From Deinococcus sp. Marseille-Q6407 (GTDB lineage: Bacteria; Deinococcota; Deinococci; Deinococcales; Deinococcaceae): a stretch of DNA of 56,692 nucleotides. Positions 20,318 to 29,187 of the stretch are shown here, one piece after another. The notes beneath the pieces are model-generated. The model made no database searches. It was not told the DNA's origin and was given only the letters and a program-made list of their open reading frames with translations. Every line of letters starts with the position of its first letter. Positions within the stretch are counted from its first letter, which is position 1. Where the stretch lies: the NCBI RefSeq assembly GCF_946848805.1, contig NZ_CAMPFU010000003.1, positions 482,501 through 539,192 of the forward strand, written 5' to 3'. Position numbers and translations under genes: made by a program.

Positions 20318-20341
20318 AAAAAACCCCCGCCGAAGCGGAGG
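20318..20341 (-). terminator. Terminator of tRNA-Glu
   Basis: Minus strand CCTCCGC-TTCG-GCGGGGG followed by six T; a very stable UUCG tetraloop hairpin. Confidence 0.92.
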
Positions 20342-20345
20342 TATT

Positions 20346-20424
<79 letters not shown>

Positions 20425-20482
20425 GCGCAGCTGATATTGCGTCAGACTGCCTTTCAAGGGGGTGCCATGCAGGCACCGGAAA

Positions 20483-20511
20483 ATAGTAACACGGCTTTGG
20501 CAAGCCGTCAA
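20483..20511 (-). promoter_or_regulatory. Promoter of tRNA-Glu
   Basis: Minus strand TTGACG (20506-20511), 17-base spacer, TACTAT (20483-20488). The leader of about 55 bases before the tRNA contains the hairpin GGTGCC-TGCAT-GGCACC (20461-20477). Confidence 0.7.
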
Positions 20512-20614
20512 CAGGTGGCTGGGAAAGGGAAGTTTGCCGTCTGGGACGTCTCCCTAAGTAGAAAGCGCAGCGTAACCCACAGCGTGATGGCGGGCCTCAG
20601 CCATAATGTCTGGT

Positions 20615-20818
20615 ATGGACTTCAACTCCTGGGAACCTGAAGATACGGCCCGCCGGCTGGCGATTATGTTCGCGACCAGCGTGGGCTCTTTTGCCTGGCT
20701 GGCGGTCTGGCTGGCCTATGAGCAGACGATCTGGATGGGCTTGCTGGCCGGTGCAGCGATTGCCTTCGTGCTCTATTGGCCGCTTTTCCTGATTCTGCGC
20801 CAGGTGATGCGCCGCTGA
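20615..20818 (+). CDS. Small two-helix membrane protein
   Basis: A 67-residue protein with two hydrophobic segments (about 17-35 and 41-61) and a basic C-terminus LRQVMRR, consistent with a small integral membrane protein. I do not recognise the family. The start MDFNSWEPEDTARRL at 20615 is supported by TAATGT (20604-20609) 5 bases upstream; an ATG three codons earlier lies inside that box. A good example of a short leaderless gene that automatic annotation may miss or extend. Confidence 0.7.
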   Translation: MDFNSWEPEDTARRLAIMFATSVGSFAWLAVWLAYEQTIWMGLLAGAAIAFVLYWPLFLILRQVMRR

Positions 20819-20852
20819 GGGCTGGCCCCAGGATTTGAGCGATTTATTGGCG

Positions 20853-20909
20853 TTTACCTCGCGGTAAAGCGCGGGGACGCAGTGATAGACTGTCATCCAC
20901 TGCGTCCCC
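20853..20909 (+). promoter_or_regulatory. Promoter of the RGG-repeat gene with two inverted repeats
   Basis: -10 TAGACT (20886-20891) lies inside a perfect 12-bp inverted repeat, GGGGACGCAGTG (20873-20884) and CACTGCGTCCCC (20898-20909). Just upstream, TTTACC-TCGC-GGTAAA (20853-20868) is a second perfect inverted repeat covering the -35 position. The gene has a leader of about 65 bases, unlike most neighbours. Confidence 0.65.
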
Positions 20910-20961
20910 CTGAACCCTGACGGGGTCTTCAGGCCCAAGAGCGCAGGAAAGGAAAATCAGC

Positions 20962-21870
20962 ATGACCGATCAAGATCAACGCCAGCCTGAAACCGAGACC
21001 CAGGCTGAGCCCCAGACCACCGCAGGCCAGAACACGGACCAGCCGAGCGACGCTGGCACACAGAATATGCCCAAAGAAGTACGCGACGTACTGCCCGAAC
21101 TGCAGGGCGAAATTGACGAAGACCAGGTGCTGGACGCCCAGGAAGGCGACAGCGATATGGATGAGCTAGATCAGGATGACAGCGAAACTCCGGCGACCGA
21201 GTGGGCCGCTGGTGATGAAACTGATGACGACGAAGACGTCGAATTTGTTGATGTGGATGACCTGCTGGCCGTGATGGGTGATCTGCGCGAAATGCTGGAA
21301 GCACAGTCCAAGGAAATCCGTGGCCTGCGCCGCGAAATGCGCGATCTGCGCGACGCCGTGGGCTCGGGCCGTTCCGGTGGCCCCCGCAGCGACCGTGGCC
21401 CCCGTGATTTCGGTGGCCGTGATGGCGGCTTCCGCCCGCGTGGCGACCGCAATGACCGTGGCGGCCGTGACTTCGGTGGCCGCGACGGTGGTTTCCGCCC
21501 CCGTGAAGACCGCAGCGACCGTGGCCCCCGTGATTTCGGTGGCCGTGACGGCGGCTTCCGCCCGCGTGGCGACCGCAATGACCGTGGCGGCCGTGACTTC
21601 GGTGGCCGCGACGGTGGTTTCCGCCCCCGTGAAGACCGCAGCGACCGTGGCCCCCGCGATTTCGGCGGGCGTGATGGTGGTTTCCGTCCCCGCGAAGACC
21701 GTGGCGGCCGTGACTTCGGTAGCCGCGACGGTGGCTTCCGTCCCCGTGAAGACCGCAACGAGCGCGGTGGCCGTGACTTCGGTGGCCGTGATAATGGTGG
21801 AGATACCGCTTTCCGCCCCCGCGCCCGCGCAGATCGTGGCTGGGGCAACCGCGGCGGCGACGAGTCCTAA
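20962..21870 (+). CDS. Acidic/coiled-coil/RGG-repeat protein of unknown function
   Basis: A 302-residue protein predicted mostly disordered. Residues 1-50 are Gln/Thr/Glu-rich, 50-100 are strongly acidic (many Asp/Glu), 98-134 form a likely coiled coil (LLAVMGDLREMLEAQSKEIR...), and 140-302 are arginine/glycine repeats with six copies of RDGGFRPR joined by GDRND, EDRSD or EDRNE spacers. RGG/RG tails bind RNA or DNA and drive condensate formation in other proteins; the acidic half could counter that charge. I know of no named family. AGGAAAGG lies 9 bases before the ATG. Ends just before a terminator. Confidence 0.8.
   Translation: MTDQDQRQPETETQAEPQTTAGQNTDQPSDAGTQNMPKEVRDVLPELQGEIDEDQVLDAQEGDSDMDELDQDDSETPATEWAAGDETDDDEDVEFVDVDDLLAVMGDLREMLEAQSKEIRGLRREMRDLRDAVGSGRSGGPRSDRGPRDFGGRDGGFRPRGDRNDRGGRDFGGRDGGFRPREDRSDRGPRDFGGRDGGFRPRGDRNDRGGRDFGGRDGGFRPREDRSDRGPRDFGGRDGGFRPREDRGGRDFGSRDGGFRPREDRNERGGRDFGGRDNGGDTAFRPRARADRGWGNRGGDES
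21391..21700 (+). repeat. 126-bp tandem DNA repeat inside the RGG gene
   Basis: Copies start at 21391, 21517 and 21643 (each GACCGTGGCCCCCG), i.e. a 126-bp period equal to 42 codons. Copies one and two are almost identical at the DNA level; the third is partial. Each copy holds two 21-residue protein units. Confidence 0.85.
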
Positions 21871-21888
21871 AACTCCTTAGCTTGAACT

Positions 21889-21918
21889 GAAAGGGTGGCC
21901 TATAAGGTCGCCTTTTTT
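21889..21918 (+). terminator. Terminator of the RGG-repeat gene
   Basis: AAGGGTGGCC-TATAA-GGTCGCCTT, a stem with one bulged G and two G-U pairs, followed by a T run. Confidence 0.65.
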
Positions 21919-22271
21919 GTTGCTGTCTCTGAAAGAGGGCTGAGACCTTAAGCTCCCCCGATACTGTCGTTACTGGGTCAGGCGGTCTCTTGCCTGCCTT
22001 TTGTTTTCCCTGCCTGAGTTGGCTAGAGAAAAGGTCATCCGTCTGTCTGAAATCCTATGCATTCCCTGTATAGTCAGACTCTTTCTAAATGTTCTTTTAC
22101 TGGCCTAGTGTACTCTTTTTACGTGTTCTGGTGCAGGCAAAACCTTGATCTTTAGATCTAAGTTTGCCGGCCTGCCTCATTTGACTCACATCAAAGCGAA
22201 TCTTTATTCATGATGATCTTAATTCCCTTTACAAGAGCAAAGTCACTGGTGGCAAGAGGCAACAAAAGATC
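21919..22271. other. AT-rich intergenic region before the symporter gene
   Basis: About 350 bases without a gene, visibly richer in A/T than the rest of the window. It contains an imperfect hairpin (22136-22168, arms GGCAAAACCTTGATC and GATCTAAGTTTGCC, loop TTTA), a possible promoter TTGACT (22181-22186) with TTATTC 17 bases on, and two arms, TTCATGATGATCTT (22207-22220) and AAGATCATGAA (22266-22276), that could pair across the leader and cover the start codon. No riboswitch is recognised. Confidence 0.5.
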
Positions 22272-23747
22272 ATGAACAGGCTGTTTTCCTTTTTAATGTT
22301 GTTATCGGTTTCGCTCTCTGGCATAGCAGTTGCCGCTGCTCCGGGGCAGCTGGGTCTGGACGAGCGGATCAATAACGCTGTGTCTCCTATCAGTAGTGCC
22401 ATCGCCAGAGTGGTGTTTTACACAGTGCCGGTGGCGGGAGCTGACCTCCCCTTGATCGTGGTGTGGCTGATTGCAGCGGCTCTTATTTTCACGATGTCTA
22501 TGGGCTTCGTGAACATCAGCGGGTTTGGCCACGCCATTGATATTGTCCGCGGCAAGTACGACAGCCACTCCAATGGCCCCGGCGAGGTCAGCCATTTTCA
22601 GGCGCTGACCGCCGCCGTCAGCGTGGGTGGGCCGGGCGCCACCTTCTGGATGATTCTGGCTGGCCTGCTGGGCATGAGTACCAAGTTCGTGGAATGCACT
22701 CTGGGCGTGAAATACCGCCGTGAGAACCCCGACGGCACAGTTTCGGGTGGGCCGATGTTTTACCTGTCGCGTGGCCTGGCCGAGCGTGGCCTGGGCGGGC
22801 TGGGGACGGTGCTGGCGGCCATCTTCGCCATAGCGACCATCTTCGGCAGCCTGGGTGCCGGCAGCATGTTCCAGAGCAACCAGACCGTCTCGCAGCTGGT
22901 TTCTATGACTGGCGGTGCCGCTGGCCCGTTGGCGTCCTATAAGTGGCTGCTGAGTGTGGTCATCGCCCTGGTGGTGGGCGCGGTGATTATCGGTGGGATC
23001 AAGAGTATTGCGCGCGTAACCGACAAGCTGGTGCCGTTTATGGCCGGCCTGTATATCTTCGGTGCCCTGGCCGTACTGATCGCCAACGCCGGGCATATTC
23101 CCGAAGCCATCAGCTCAATCTTTTCGGGCGCTTTTTCGCCGCAGGGCATTACCGGCGGTGTGATCGGCGTGCTGATTCAGGGCATGCGCCGCGCCACTTT
23201 CTCCAACGAGGCCGGCATCGGTTCGGCGGCCATTGCCCACTCGGCGGTCAAGACCGACCGCCCCGTGACCGAAGGCTATGCCTCGCTGCTGGAGCCTTTT
23301 ATTGACACCGTGGTGATCTGCACTATGACGGCCCTGACCCTGGTGGTCACTGGGGTATACACCAACAAGGACCTCTCGGGTGTCACCATGACCAGCGCTG
23401 CGTTCGACAGTGTGGTGCCCGGTTTCTCCTGGCTGGTGACCCTGGCCGTGATTCTTTTTGCGGTCAGCACCATCATCACCTGGTCGTATTACGGCAGCAA
23501 GGCGATTGCCTACCTGACCAATGAGAACCGCGGCGCCATTTTGGCCTATCAGGTCTTTTTCCTGCTGGCCACCGTGATCGGAGCCACCATGGACCTGAAC
23601 TCCATCATCGATTTTTCCGATTCGATGATCTTCACGATGTCCATTCCCAACATCATCGGGCTGTATCTGCTGATGCCGGTGGTCAAGCGTGAGTTGAACG
23701 CTTACCGCGCCGACCTGCGGGCTGGCCGGATTCAGCGCACTGGCTGA
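22272..23747 (+). CDS. Alanine/glycine:cation symporter (AGCS family)
   Basis: A 491-residue membrane transporter that imports alanine or glycine with Na+ or H+. Around eleven hydrophobic segments are visible. Family signatures are present: HFQALTAAVSVGGPGATFWMILAGLLGMSTKFVECTLGVKYR, and RRATFSNEAGIGSAAIAHSAVKT, which contains the conserved NEAGxGSAxxAHAA-type substrate loop. The first 22 residues look like a signal peptide or extra helix. The only upstream purine-rich stretch, AAGAGG, is 12 bases from the ATG, so the ribosome site is weak, in keeping with the start being occluded by a hairpin. Confidence 0.93.
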   Translation: MNRLFSFLMLLSVSLSGIAVAAAPGQLGLDERINNAVSPISSAIARVVFYTVPVAGADLPLIVVWLIAAALIFTMSMGFVNISGFGHAIDIVRGKYDSHSNGPGEVSHFQALTAAVSVGGPGATFWMILAGLLGMSTKFVECTLGVKYRRENPDGTVSGGPMFYLSRGLAERGLGGLGTVLAAIFAIATIFGSLGAGSMFQSNQTVSQLVSMTGGAAGPLASYKWLLSVVIALVVGAVIIGGIKSIARVTDKLVPFMAGLYIFGALAVLIANAGHIPEAISSIFSGAFSPQGITGGVIGVLIQGMRRATFSNEAGIGSAAIAHSAVKTDRPVTEGYASLLEPFIDTVVICTMTALTLVVTGVYTNKDLSGVTMTSAAFDSVVPGFSWLVTLAVILFAVSTIITWSYYGSKAIAYLTNENRGAILAYQVFFLLATVIGATMDLNSIIDFSDSMIFTMSIPNIIGLYLLMPVVKRELNAYRADLRAGRIQRTG

Positions 23748-23770
23748 ACCCTGGCCGCTCCACAATAATC

Positions 23771-23803
23771 AAGCTCCCCGCCAGCAACGGCGGGGGCTTC
23801 TTT
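23771..23803 (+). terminator. Terminator of the symporter gene
   Basis: AAGCTCCCCGCC pairs with GGCGGGGGCTT (one bulged T), followed by CTTT; the loop is AGCAAC. Confidence 0.75.
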
Positions 23804-23859
23804 CTGCTAAAGCAAAGCCGGTTTCCCGGTGTCTTGCTGAAAGGCGCCTGGCGCTGTGG

Positions 23860-24756
23860 TCAGTCCAGAGACAGGTCCAGCACGTATTCCTCGGGTGTTT
23901 CGCCGCGCTGAAGCTGCACGGCCCGCACCATGTTCTGGTACATCAGGGCGCTGGTCAGCGGCCCCACGCCGCCCGGCACTGGTGTGATGGCGCGCACCAC
24001 TTCCGCCACGGCCGGCTCGGCGTCACCGACCACGCCTTCATCGGTCACGTTGATGCCGGCGTCGATCACCACGTGGTGAGGCTGCACCTGCTCGGCCTTC
24101 AGCAGCCCACGGTGGCCGACGGCGACCACCACGGCGTCTTGCGGGCGCAGCAGCTCGGCCATGTCCCGGCTGTGCTGGTTGATCAGGGTAACCGTGGCAC
24201 CGAAATTGTTCAGCATCCACACCAGCGGCCGGCCCACCGTGCGCCCAGGGCCGATCACGGCAATGCGCTTGCCCTGCAGGTCGTTGCCGAAAGCCTGCCG
24301 CAGCAGATAACGGACGCTGCGCGGTGTGGGCGGAAGCAGCACCGAGTTTTCCTGCCCGGCCGCCAGCCGCGAGAGGTTGGCCGGCGTCAGCCCCTCGATG
24401 TCCTTGCGGCGGCTGAGCTGCAAGAAGCTGTCCACCGTATCCAGCTGTGAGGCCAGCGGCAATTCCAGCATGATGCCGTGAATCTGGTCGTCGGCTGAGA
24501 GTTCTGCCAGCCTGCGGTCCAGCTCCTGCTGTGAGACGGCCGCGCCCAGGTCCAGCACCTCGTATTCCACGCCCAGTTTCTTGGCGCGGCGGGCCTTGGC
24601 CTGTGCGTACACCTGCGACGCCGGGTCGTCGGAAGCCAGTACGCTGACCAGGCGGGGAGCAAAGCCCTCCTGCGCCCAGCCGGCCAGCGCCTCGCTCACG
24701 TGGGCCAGCACCTGGGTTGCCAGCGGTTTTCCTTTGAGTCGCACCGTATCAGCCAT
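23860..24756 (-). CDS. folD: Bifunctional methylene-THF dehydrogenase/methenyl-THF cyclohydrolase, divergent
   Basis: A 298-residue FolD that interconverts 5,10-methylene-, methenyl- and 10-formyl-THF and thereby feeds purH next door. The catalytic Tyr50 and Lys54 (YAQAK) are present, as is the NADP loop [14 protein letters not shown]. Other hallmarks differ: the usual QLPLP reads ELPLA (Gln to Glu98), KDVDG reads KDIEG (Asp to Glu121), and PCTP reads PPTP. The start at 24756 (MADTVRLKG) follows the purH stop by 61 bases; an upstream extension runs into purH. Co-transcription with purH is likely. Confidence 0.9.
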   Translation of the reverse strand: MADTVRLKGKPLATQVLAHVSEALAGWAQEGFAPRLVSVLASDDPASQVYAQAKARRAKKLGVEYEVLDLGAAVSQQELDRRLAELSADDQIHGIMLELPLASQLDTVDSFLQLSRRKDIEGLTPANLSRLAAGQENSVLLPPTPRSVRYLLRQAFGNDLQGKRIAVIGPGRTVGRPLVWMLNNFGATVTLINQHSRDMAELLRPQDAVVVAVGHRGLLKAEQVQPHHVVIDAGINVTDEGVVGDAEPAVAEVVRAITPVPGGVGPLTSALMYQNMVRAVQLQRGETPEEYVLDLSLD

Positions 24757-24817
24757 CTCTGTCTTGTCCTGTTCTTCTTTCTGTCTTCTGCACGCGTTGC
24801 TTGCCTCCGCCGGCCAC

Positions 24818-26353
<1,536 letters not shown>

Positions 26354-26431
26354 GATGAGTTTCCTCCTTAAAACTGGGACGTGGGGTAAGGATGGGCGGG
26401 CAAAAATGCCTTGGCAAAGCCGCCCGGCATG

Positions 26432-26468
26432 AAAAAGCGGATGGCGCCCCCAGCAGGGGACACCATCC
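26432..26468 (-). terminator. Terminator, or leader attenuator, between the unknown gene and purH
   Basis: Minus strand GGATGG...CCATCC (26439-26444 with 26463-26468) extended by CCCC/GGGG, then GCTTTTTC (26431-26438). It ends about 80 bases before the purH ATG and 140 bases after the previous stop codon, so it may end the upstream gene or act within the purH leader. Confidence 0.75.
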
Positions 26469-26608
26469 GGCCCAGGCGCGCGGCCTCATTGCTTTTGCTG
26501 TGCAGCTTCCCCGTGGTCAGCCCACGTCGCGGCGCCAGTCACTGCCAGCTCTGACAGCCAATCTACCCCATCTGCCAGGGGCAGTGCCCAGGCCCGCTGC
26601 GGCAGATC

Positions 26609-27196
26609 TCAGTTGGCGTTGCCCGAGCCGTCGGGGCTGGGGTTGCTCAGCGGGTCAGTGCTGGCAGCGGTTTCGCCGTTGGCCGCTGCACCGGCGCTCT
26701 GGCCGCCCATCAGTTCTTCTAGCCGGGCCAGCACGTCACGTTCCTTGTCATTAATCTGCTCGCCGCCGATGCCCAGAAAGCCACCTTCCTTGGCTGCTTC
26801 GGCCACCCGCTGGGCCACGGTACGCAGCATGTCCCGGTAGCTCGCGGCGTCTTCCGGGCTGGTTTTGCTGTCGACCAGCCACAGGGCCTGGCGCACGCCT
26901 TCCAGTGTCTTCTCCACCGCTTCTTCCATGTTGGTGATGCGGCCCTGCTCGTCCTGCTGCAGGCCCTCGGGCGGTCCGGCCACCAGGTCGGCGGCAATGG
27001 CTTCCATCAGAGGAGTGCGGGGATTCTTACTCACCTCTTCGCGCACGCCTTTGACGATGGCGCTCATTTCGGCCACCAGACCGGTGACGCCACTGGGGCT
27101 GGCGGCCACCACGGCGGCGCCCGCGTTGCCGGCCCCGGTCATCACTTTCATCCATTCGTCGCTGCTGAAGTTGGACTTGACGCTCTGATTGGTCAT
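26609..27196 (-). CDS. Conserved hypothetical protein, mostly helical
   Basis: A 195-residue soluble protein of unknown function. Several amphipathic helices are visible: DEWMKVMTGAGNAGAAVVAA near residue 13, the core AAEAAKEGGFLGIGGEQINDKERDVLARLEELMG near 140-172, and a disordered Ser/Pro/Asn tail. The early NAGAAVVAASPSGVTGLVAEM and the GGFLGIGGEQIN loop are the best handles for a search. TAGGGT (complement of 27203-27208) lies 6 bases before the ATG, consistent with a leaderless transcript. It sits between yidD and purH on the same strand but has its own promoter. Confidence 0.75.
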   Translation of the reverse strand: MTNQSVKSNFSSDEWMKVMTGAGNAGAAVVAASPSGVTGLVAEMSAIVKGVREEVSKNPRTPLMEAIAADLVAGPPEGLQQDEQGRITNMEEAVEKTLEGVRQALWLVDSKTSPEDAASYRDMLRTVAQRVAEAAKEGGFLGIGGEQINDKERDVLARLEELMGGQSAGAAANGETAASTDPLSNPSPDGSGNAN

Positions 27197-27292
27197 GCCC
27201 GCACCCTAATCCGGCCGGCCAGCTCCGCGCGTAAGAGAGGCTAGCGAAAGTGTTTAGATATACGTTTAGGTACCTGTCTCCGGCGCCAACGC

Positions 27293-27574
27293 TTAATGCT
27301 GGTGCGGCCGGGGCCACACGTCGGGCACCGGATCATAGCCGCCCTTAAACAGCGGGTTACAACGGAAAAAGCGCCAGAAGGCCAGCCAGCTGCCCTTGAG
27401 GGCGCCGTGTTTTTGCAGGGCAGTCACCGCGTAGCTGGAACAAGTCGGGGTAAAGCGGCAGGTAGGGGCGGGCTTGCGCGGCGACAGTTCCCGCTGATAC
27501 CAGCGCACCGCACCGATCAGCAGCGACGCGGCCGGGCTGGGGGCTGGCGTTCCCGTTTCGGCAGGTCCGCTCAC
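27293..27574 (-). CDS. yidD: Membrane protein insertion efficiency factor YidD
   Basis: A 93-residue YidD protein with the family core [36 protein letters not shown] and [17 protein letters not shown] ending ([22 protein letters not shown]). It assists YidC/Sec insertion of inner membrane proteins. The GTG start at 27574 overlaps the rnpA stop codon by 4 bases (GTGA), so it is translationally coupled to rnpA. In most bacteria yidC follows; here it does not. Confidence 0.95.
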   Translation of the reverse strand: MSGPAETGTPAPSPAASLLIGAVRWYQRELSPRKPAPTCRFTPTCSSYAVTALQKHGALKGSWLAFWRFFRCNPLFKGGYDPVPDVWPRPHQH

Positions 27575-28053
27575 CGCTCGCCTCCTGGACGGGCCGGACG
27601 GCCGGGAGTTTTCCGGCGTTTGCCGCTGCGCTTTACCTGCTCCGGCACCTGTAAGAGCGCGGCTGCCAGTGCCTGCTGCAACTCGGTAAAGGGAGCGTGT
27701 AGCGCGGCTTCAGTGGGAAAGAGGATGGCCCGGCAGGCCGGCAGCGGCTGGCCCTGCTGCGGCAGTGTCCGCAGGGCCTCGCGCACCCGGCGGCGCACCC
27801 GGTTGCGGTCCACGGCATGCTTCAGCACCTTTTTGGGCACCACGATGCCGATCTGGGCGGCCGGTCGCCAGGGCTGCCCGTGGCGGGGACGGTAACCGGT
27901 CACCTTGAGGCTAAACAGTGCATACCGCAGGGACGCGCCCTGACGGCGCACCCGGCGGAATTCCTTGTCGCCCTTCAAAGAGCGCAGCGCCACCCCGCCG
28001 TGCTGGGGGGTGGCGCTGCCCTGCGGTGACGGGCTGGCCTGATCAGGAAGCAC
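27571..28053 (-). CDS. rnpA: Ribonuclease P protein component
   Basis: A 160-residue RnpA, longer than the usual ~120. Core features are the opening [16 protein letters not shown], strand LFSLKVTG and the signature [16 protein letters not shown] that contacts RNase P RNA during tRNA 5' maturation. It carries an N-terminal extension of about 20 residues and a basic C-terminal tail ([21 protein letters not shown]). GTG at 28053 is the first start after rpmH (17 bases on); GTG at 27993 (VALRSLKGD) is the alternative that would give a more typical N-terminus. Confidence 0.93.
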   Translation of the reverse strand: MLPDQASPSPQGSATPQHGGVALRSLKGDKEFRRVRRQGASLRYALFSLKVTGYRPRHGQPWRPAAQIGIVVPKKVLKHAVDRNRVRRRVREALRTLPQQGQPLPACRAILFPTEAALHAPFTELQQALAAALLQVPEQVKRSGKRRKTPGRPARPGGER

Positions 28054-28070
28054 AGCGCTGACTCTGCGGG

Positions 28071-28217
28071 TTACTGCTCGTCGCTGACGGTCAGGCGGGC
28101 GCGGCCCTTGGCGCGGCGGCGGGCCAGAATGTTGCGGCCGGCTTTGGTCTTCATGCGGGCGCGGAAACCGTGGGTCTTGGCGCGCTTGCGGCGGTTGGGT
28201 TGGTAGGTACGCTTCAT
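28071..28217 (-). CDS. rpmH: 50S ribosomal protein L34
   Basis: A 48-residue basic protein beginning [20 protein letters not shown], the L34 signature, with [15 protein letters not shown] following. AGGAG is 7 bases before the ATG. First gene of the rpmH-rnpA-yidD cluster found near the replication origin in many bacteria; dnaA is not in this window. Confidence 0.97.
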   Translation of the reverse strand: MKRTYQPNRRKRAKTHGFRARMKTKAGRNILARRRAKGRARLTVSDEQ

Positions 28218-28410
28218 GAATTCTCTCCTGGGGCTTTCGCCCGGTTAGATTTCCGGCGCTCAGGGCCGGAGGGGTTTTTTCTTGCGCAGGCGGGCCGGGG
28301 CACCAGTCCCCGCGCGGGCAGTCTGAAGGGTGGCGGCACCTTTCAGCTGTTCCTCTGGGTTTTCTACCGGGACAGAGCCGGCAAGGTCCCCCATGAGGGC
28401 AAACTGGAAA

Positions 28411-28419
28411 ATGCTAGCA
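28411..28419 (-). promoter_or_regulatory. Possible extended -10 promoter of rpmH
   Basis: Minus strand TGCTAGCAT: TAGCAT with an upstream TG dinucleotide. No convincing -35 box. It would give a leader of nearly 190 bases before rpmH. Confidence 0.3.
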
Positions 28420-28472
28420 CATCGCACACCTGAGCGTCCGTGACTGGGGCCCCTGCCGGGGCCAGCTGTGCA

Positions 28473-29030
28473 TTACGGAACCCGCCAGGTTTCCCGCTCG
28501 GTCACGATCCAGTGCAGGGGAATGTCGTGGGTCTCGCAGGGTACGGCGTCCAGCAGCAGCGCCACAGCTGTCACGCCGATGGTAGGGCCCTGAAAGCCGG
28601 CCAAAAAGCGGTCGTAAAAGCCGCCGCCGTAGCCCAGACGGATGCCGCGGCGGTCGAAAGCCAGCGCCGGCAGTACCACGGCGTCCACCTCGCTGGGCGG
28701 CACCTGCGGCGTGTCCCGGGGAGGCTGCAACACCCCCAGCGGGCTGACCTCGCTGGCGCTGTCCCACTCATGCAGGGTGAGGTGCCGCTCGGGGCACACC
28801 CGGGCGCGGGTGGTCAGCAGCCGGAAGTGGCCCCGTAGCCCGCTGAGATCCGGCTCGCCGGGCAGCGCGTGATACGCCAGCACTGTTTCTGCGCCCAACT
28901 GCCGCAGCAGTTCAGCTGTATATCCGGTAATGGCGGCCGACACATCCGGCTGAGCGGCCCGCTGTTGCCGGGCCCACTGCCGCCACTCGGATTTGCCAGC
29001 TTGGAGCGACGGGGGCGCAGAAAAAGTCAT
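28473..29030 (-). CDS. 5-formyltetrahydrofolate cyclo-ligase
   Basis: A 185-residue protein of the 5-FTHF cyclo-ligase (YgfA/MTHFS) family, which uses ATP to turn 5-formyl-THF back into 5,10-methenyl-THF. Signatures: KSEWRQWARQQR at the N-terminus (nucleotide-binding basic patch) and VVLPALAFDRRGIRLGYGGGFYDRFL, the folate-binding GxGxGYYDR-type motif. Length is normal. CATCAT lies 6 bases before the ATG, so it may be leaderless. It complements the folD-purH genes 4 kb away but is not in an operon with them. Confidence 0.92.
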   Translation of the reverse strand: MTFSAPPSLQAGKSEWRQWARQQRAAQPDVSAAITGYTAELLRQLGAETVLAYHALPGEPDLSGLRGHFRLLTTRARVCPERHLTLHEWDSASEVSPLGVLQPPRDTPQVPPSEVDAVVLPALAFDRRGIRLGYGGGFYDRFLAGFQGPTIGVTAVALLLDAVPCETHDIPLHWIVTERETWRVP

Positions 29031-29187
29031 GCCTACATGATGCCAGAAAGGGCTGGCCAGCCGGGTCAGGACGGCGCAGTCTGGTCAGCCCGGACAGCAA
29101 CAATTACATAAAGTTTATAGAGTAATGTTATCTTAAGAGAAGCTTTAGAGGTAGAAATCTGAAAGAATATAGGTGGGGGGAGAAAAC

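Noticed and set aside
21391..21800. Repeat array considered as CRISPR
   Set aside because: Repeats are in frame inside a coding sequence, without unique spacers of constant length.
21940..22010. GGCTGAGACC, reminiscent of a TPP riboswitch
   Set aside because: The second conserved part (CTGATCTGGATAAT-like) is absent and the next gene is an amino-acid symporter, so the match is taken as chance.
28250..28285. TCCGGC...GCCGGA hairpin with T6 on the plus strand upstream of rpmH
   Set aside because: No plus-strand gene precedes it, and on the minus strand no U run follows; it is more likely part of the rpmH leader than a terminator.
29100..29160. AT-rich palindromic stretch (ATAAAGTTTAT) before the response regulator, considered as a radiation/desiccation response motif
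   Set aside because: It lacks the conserved longer palindrome expected for that motif; probably just the core promoter.
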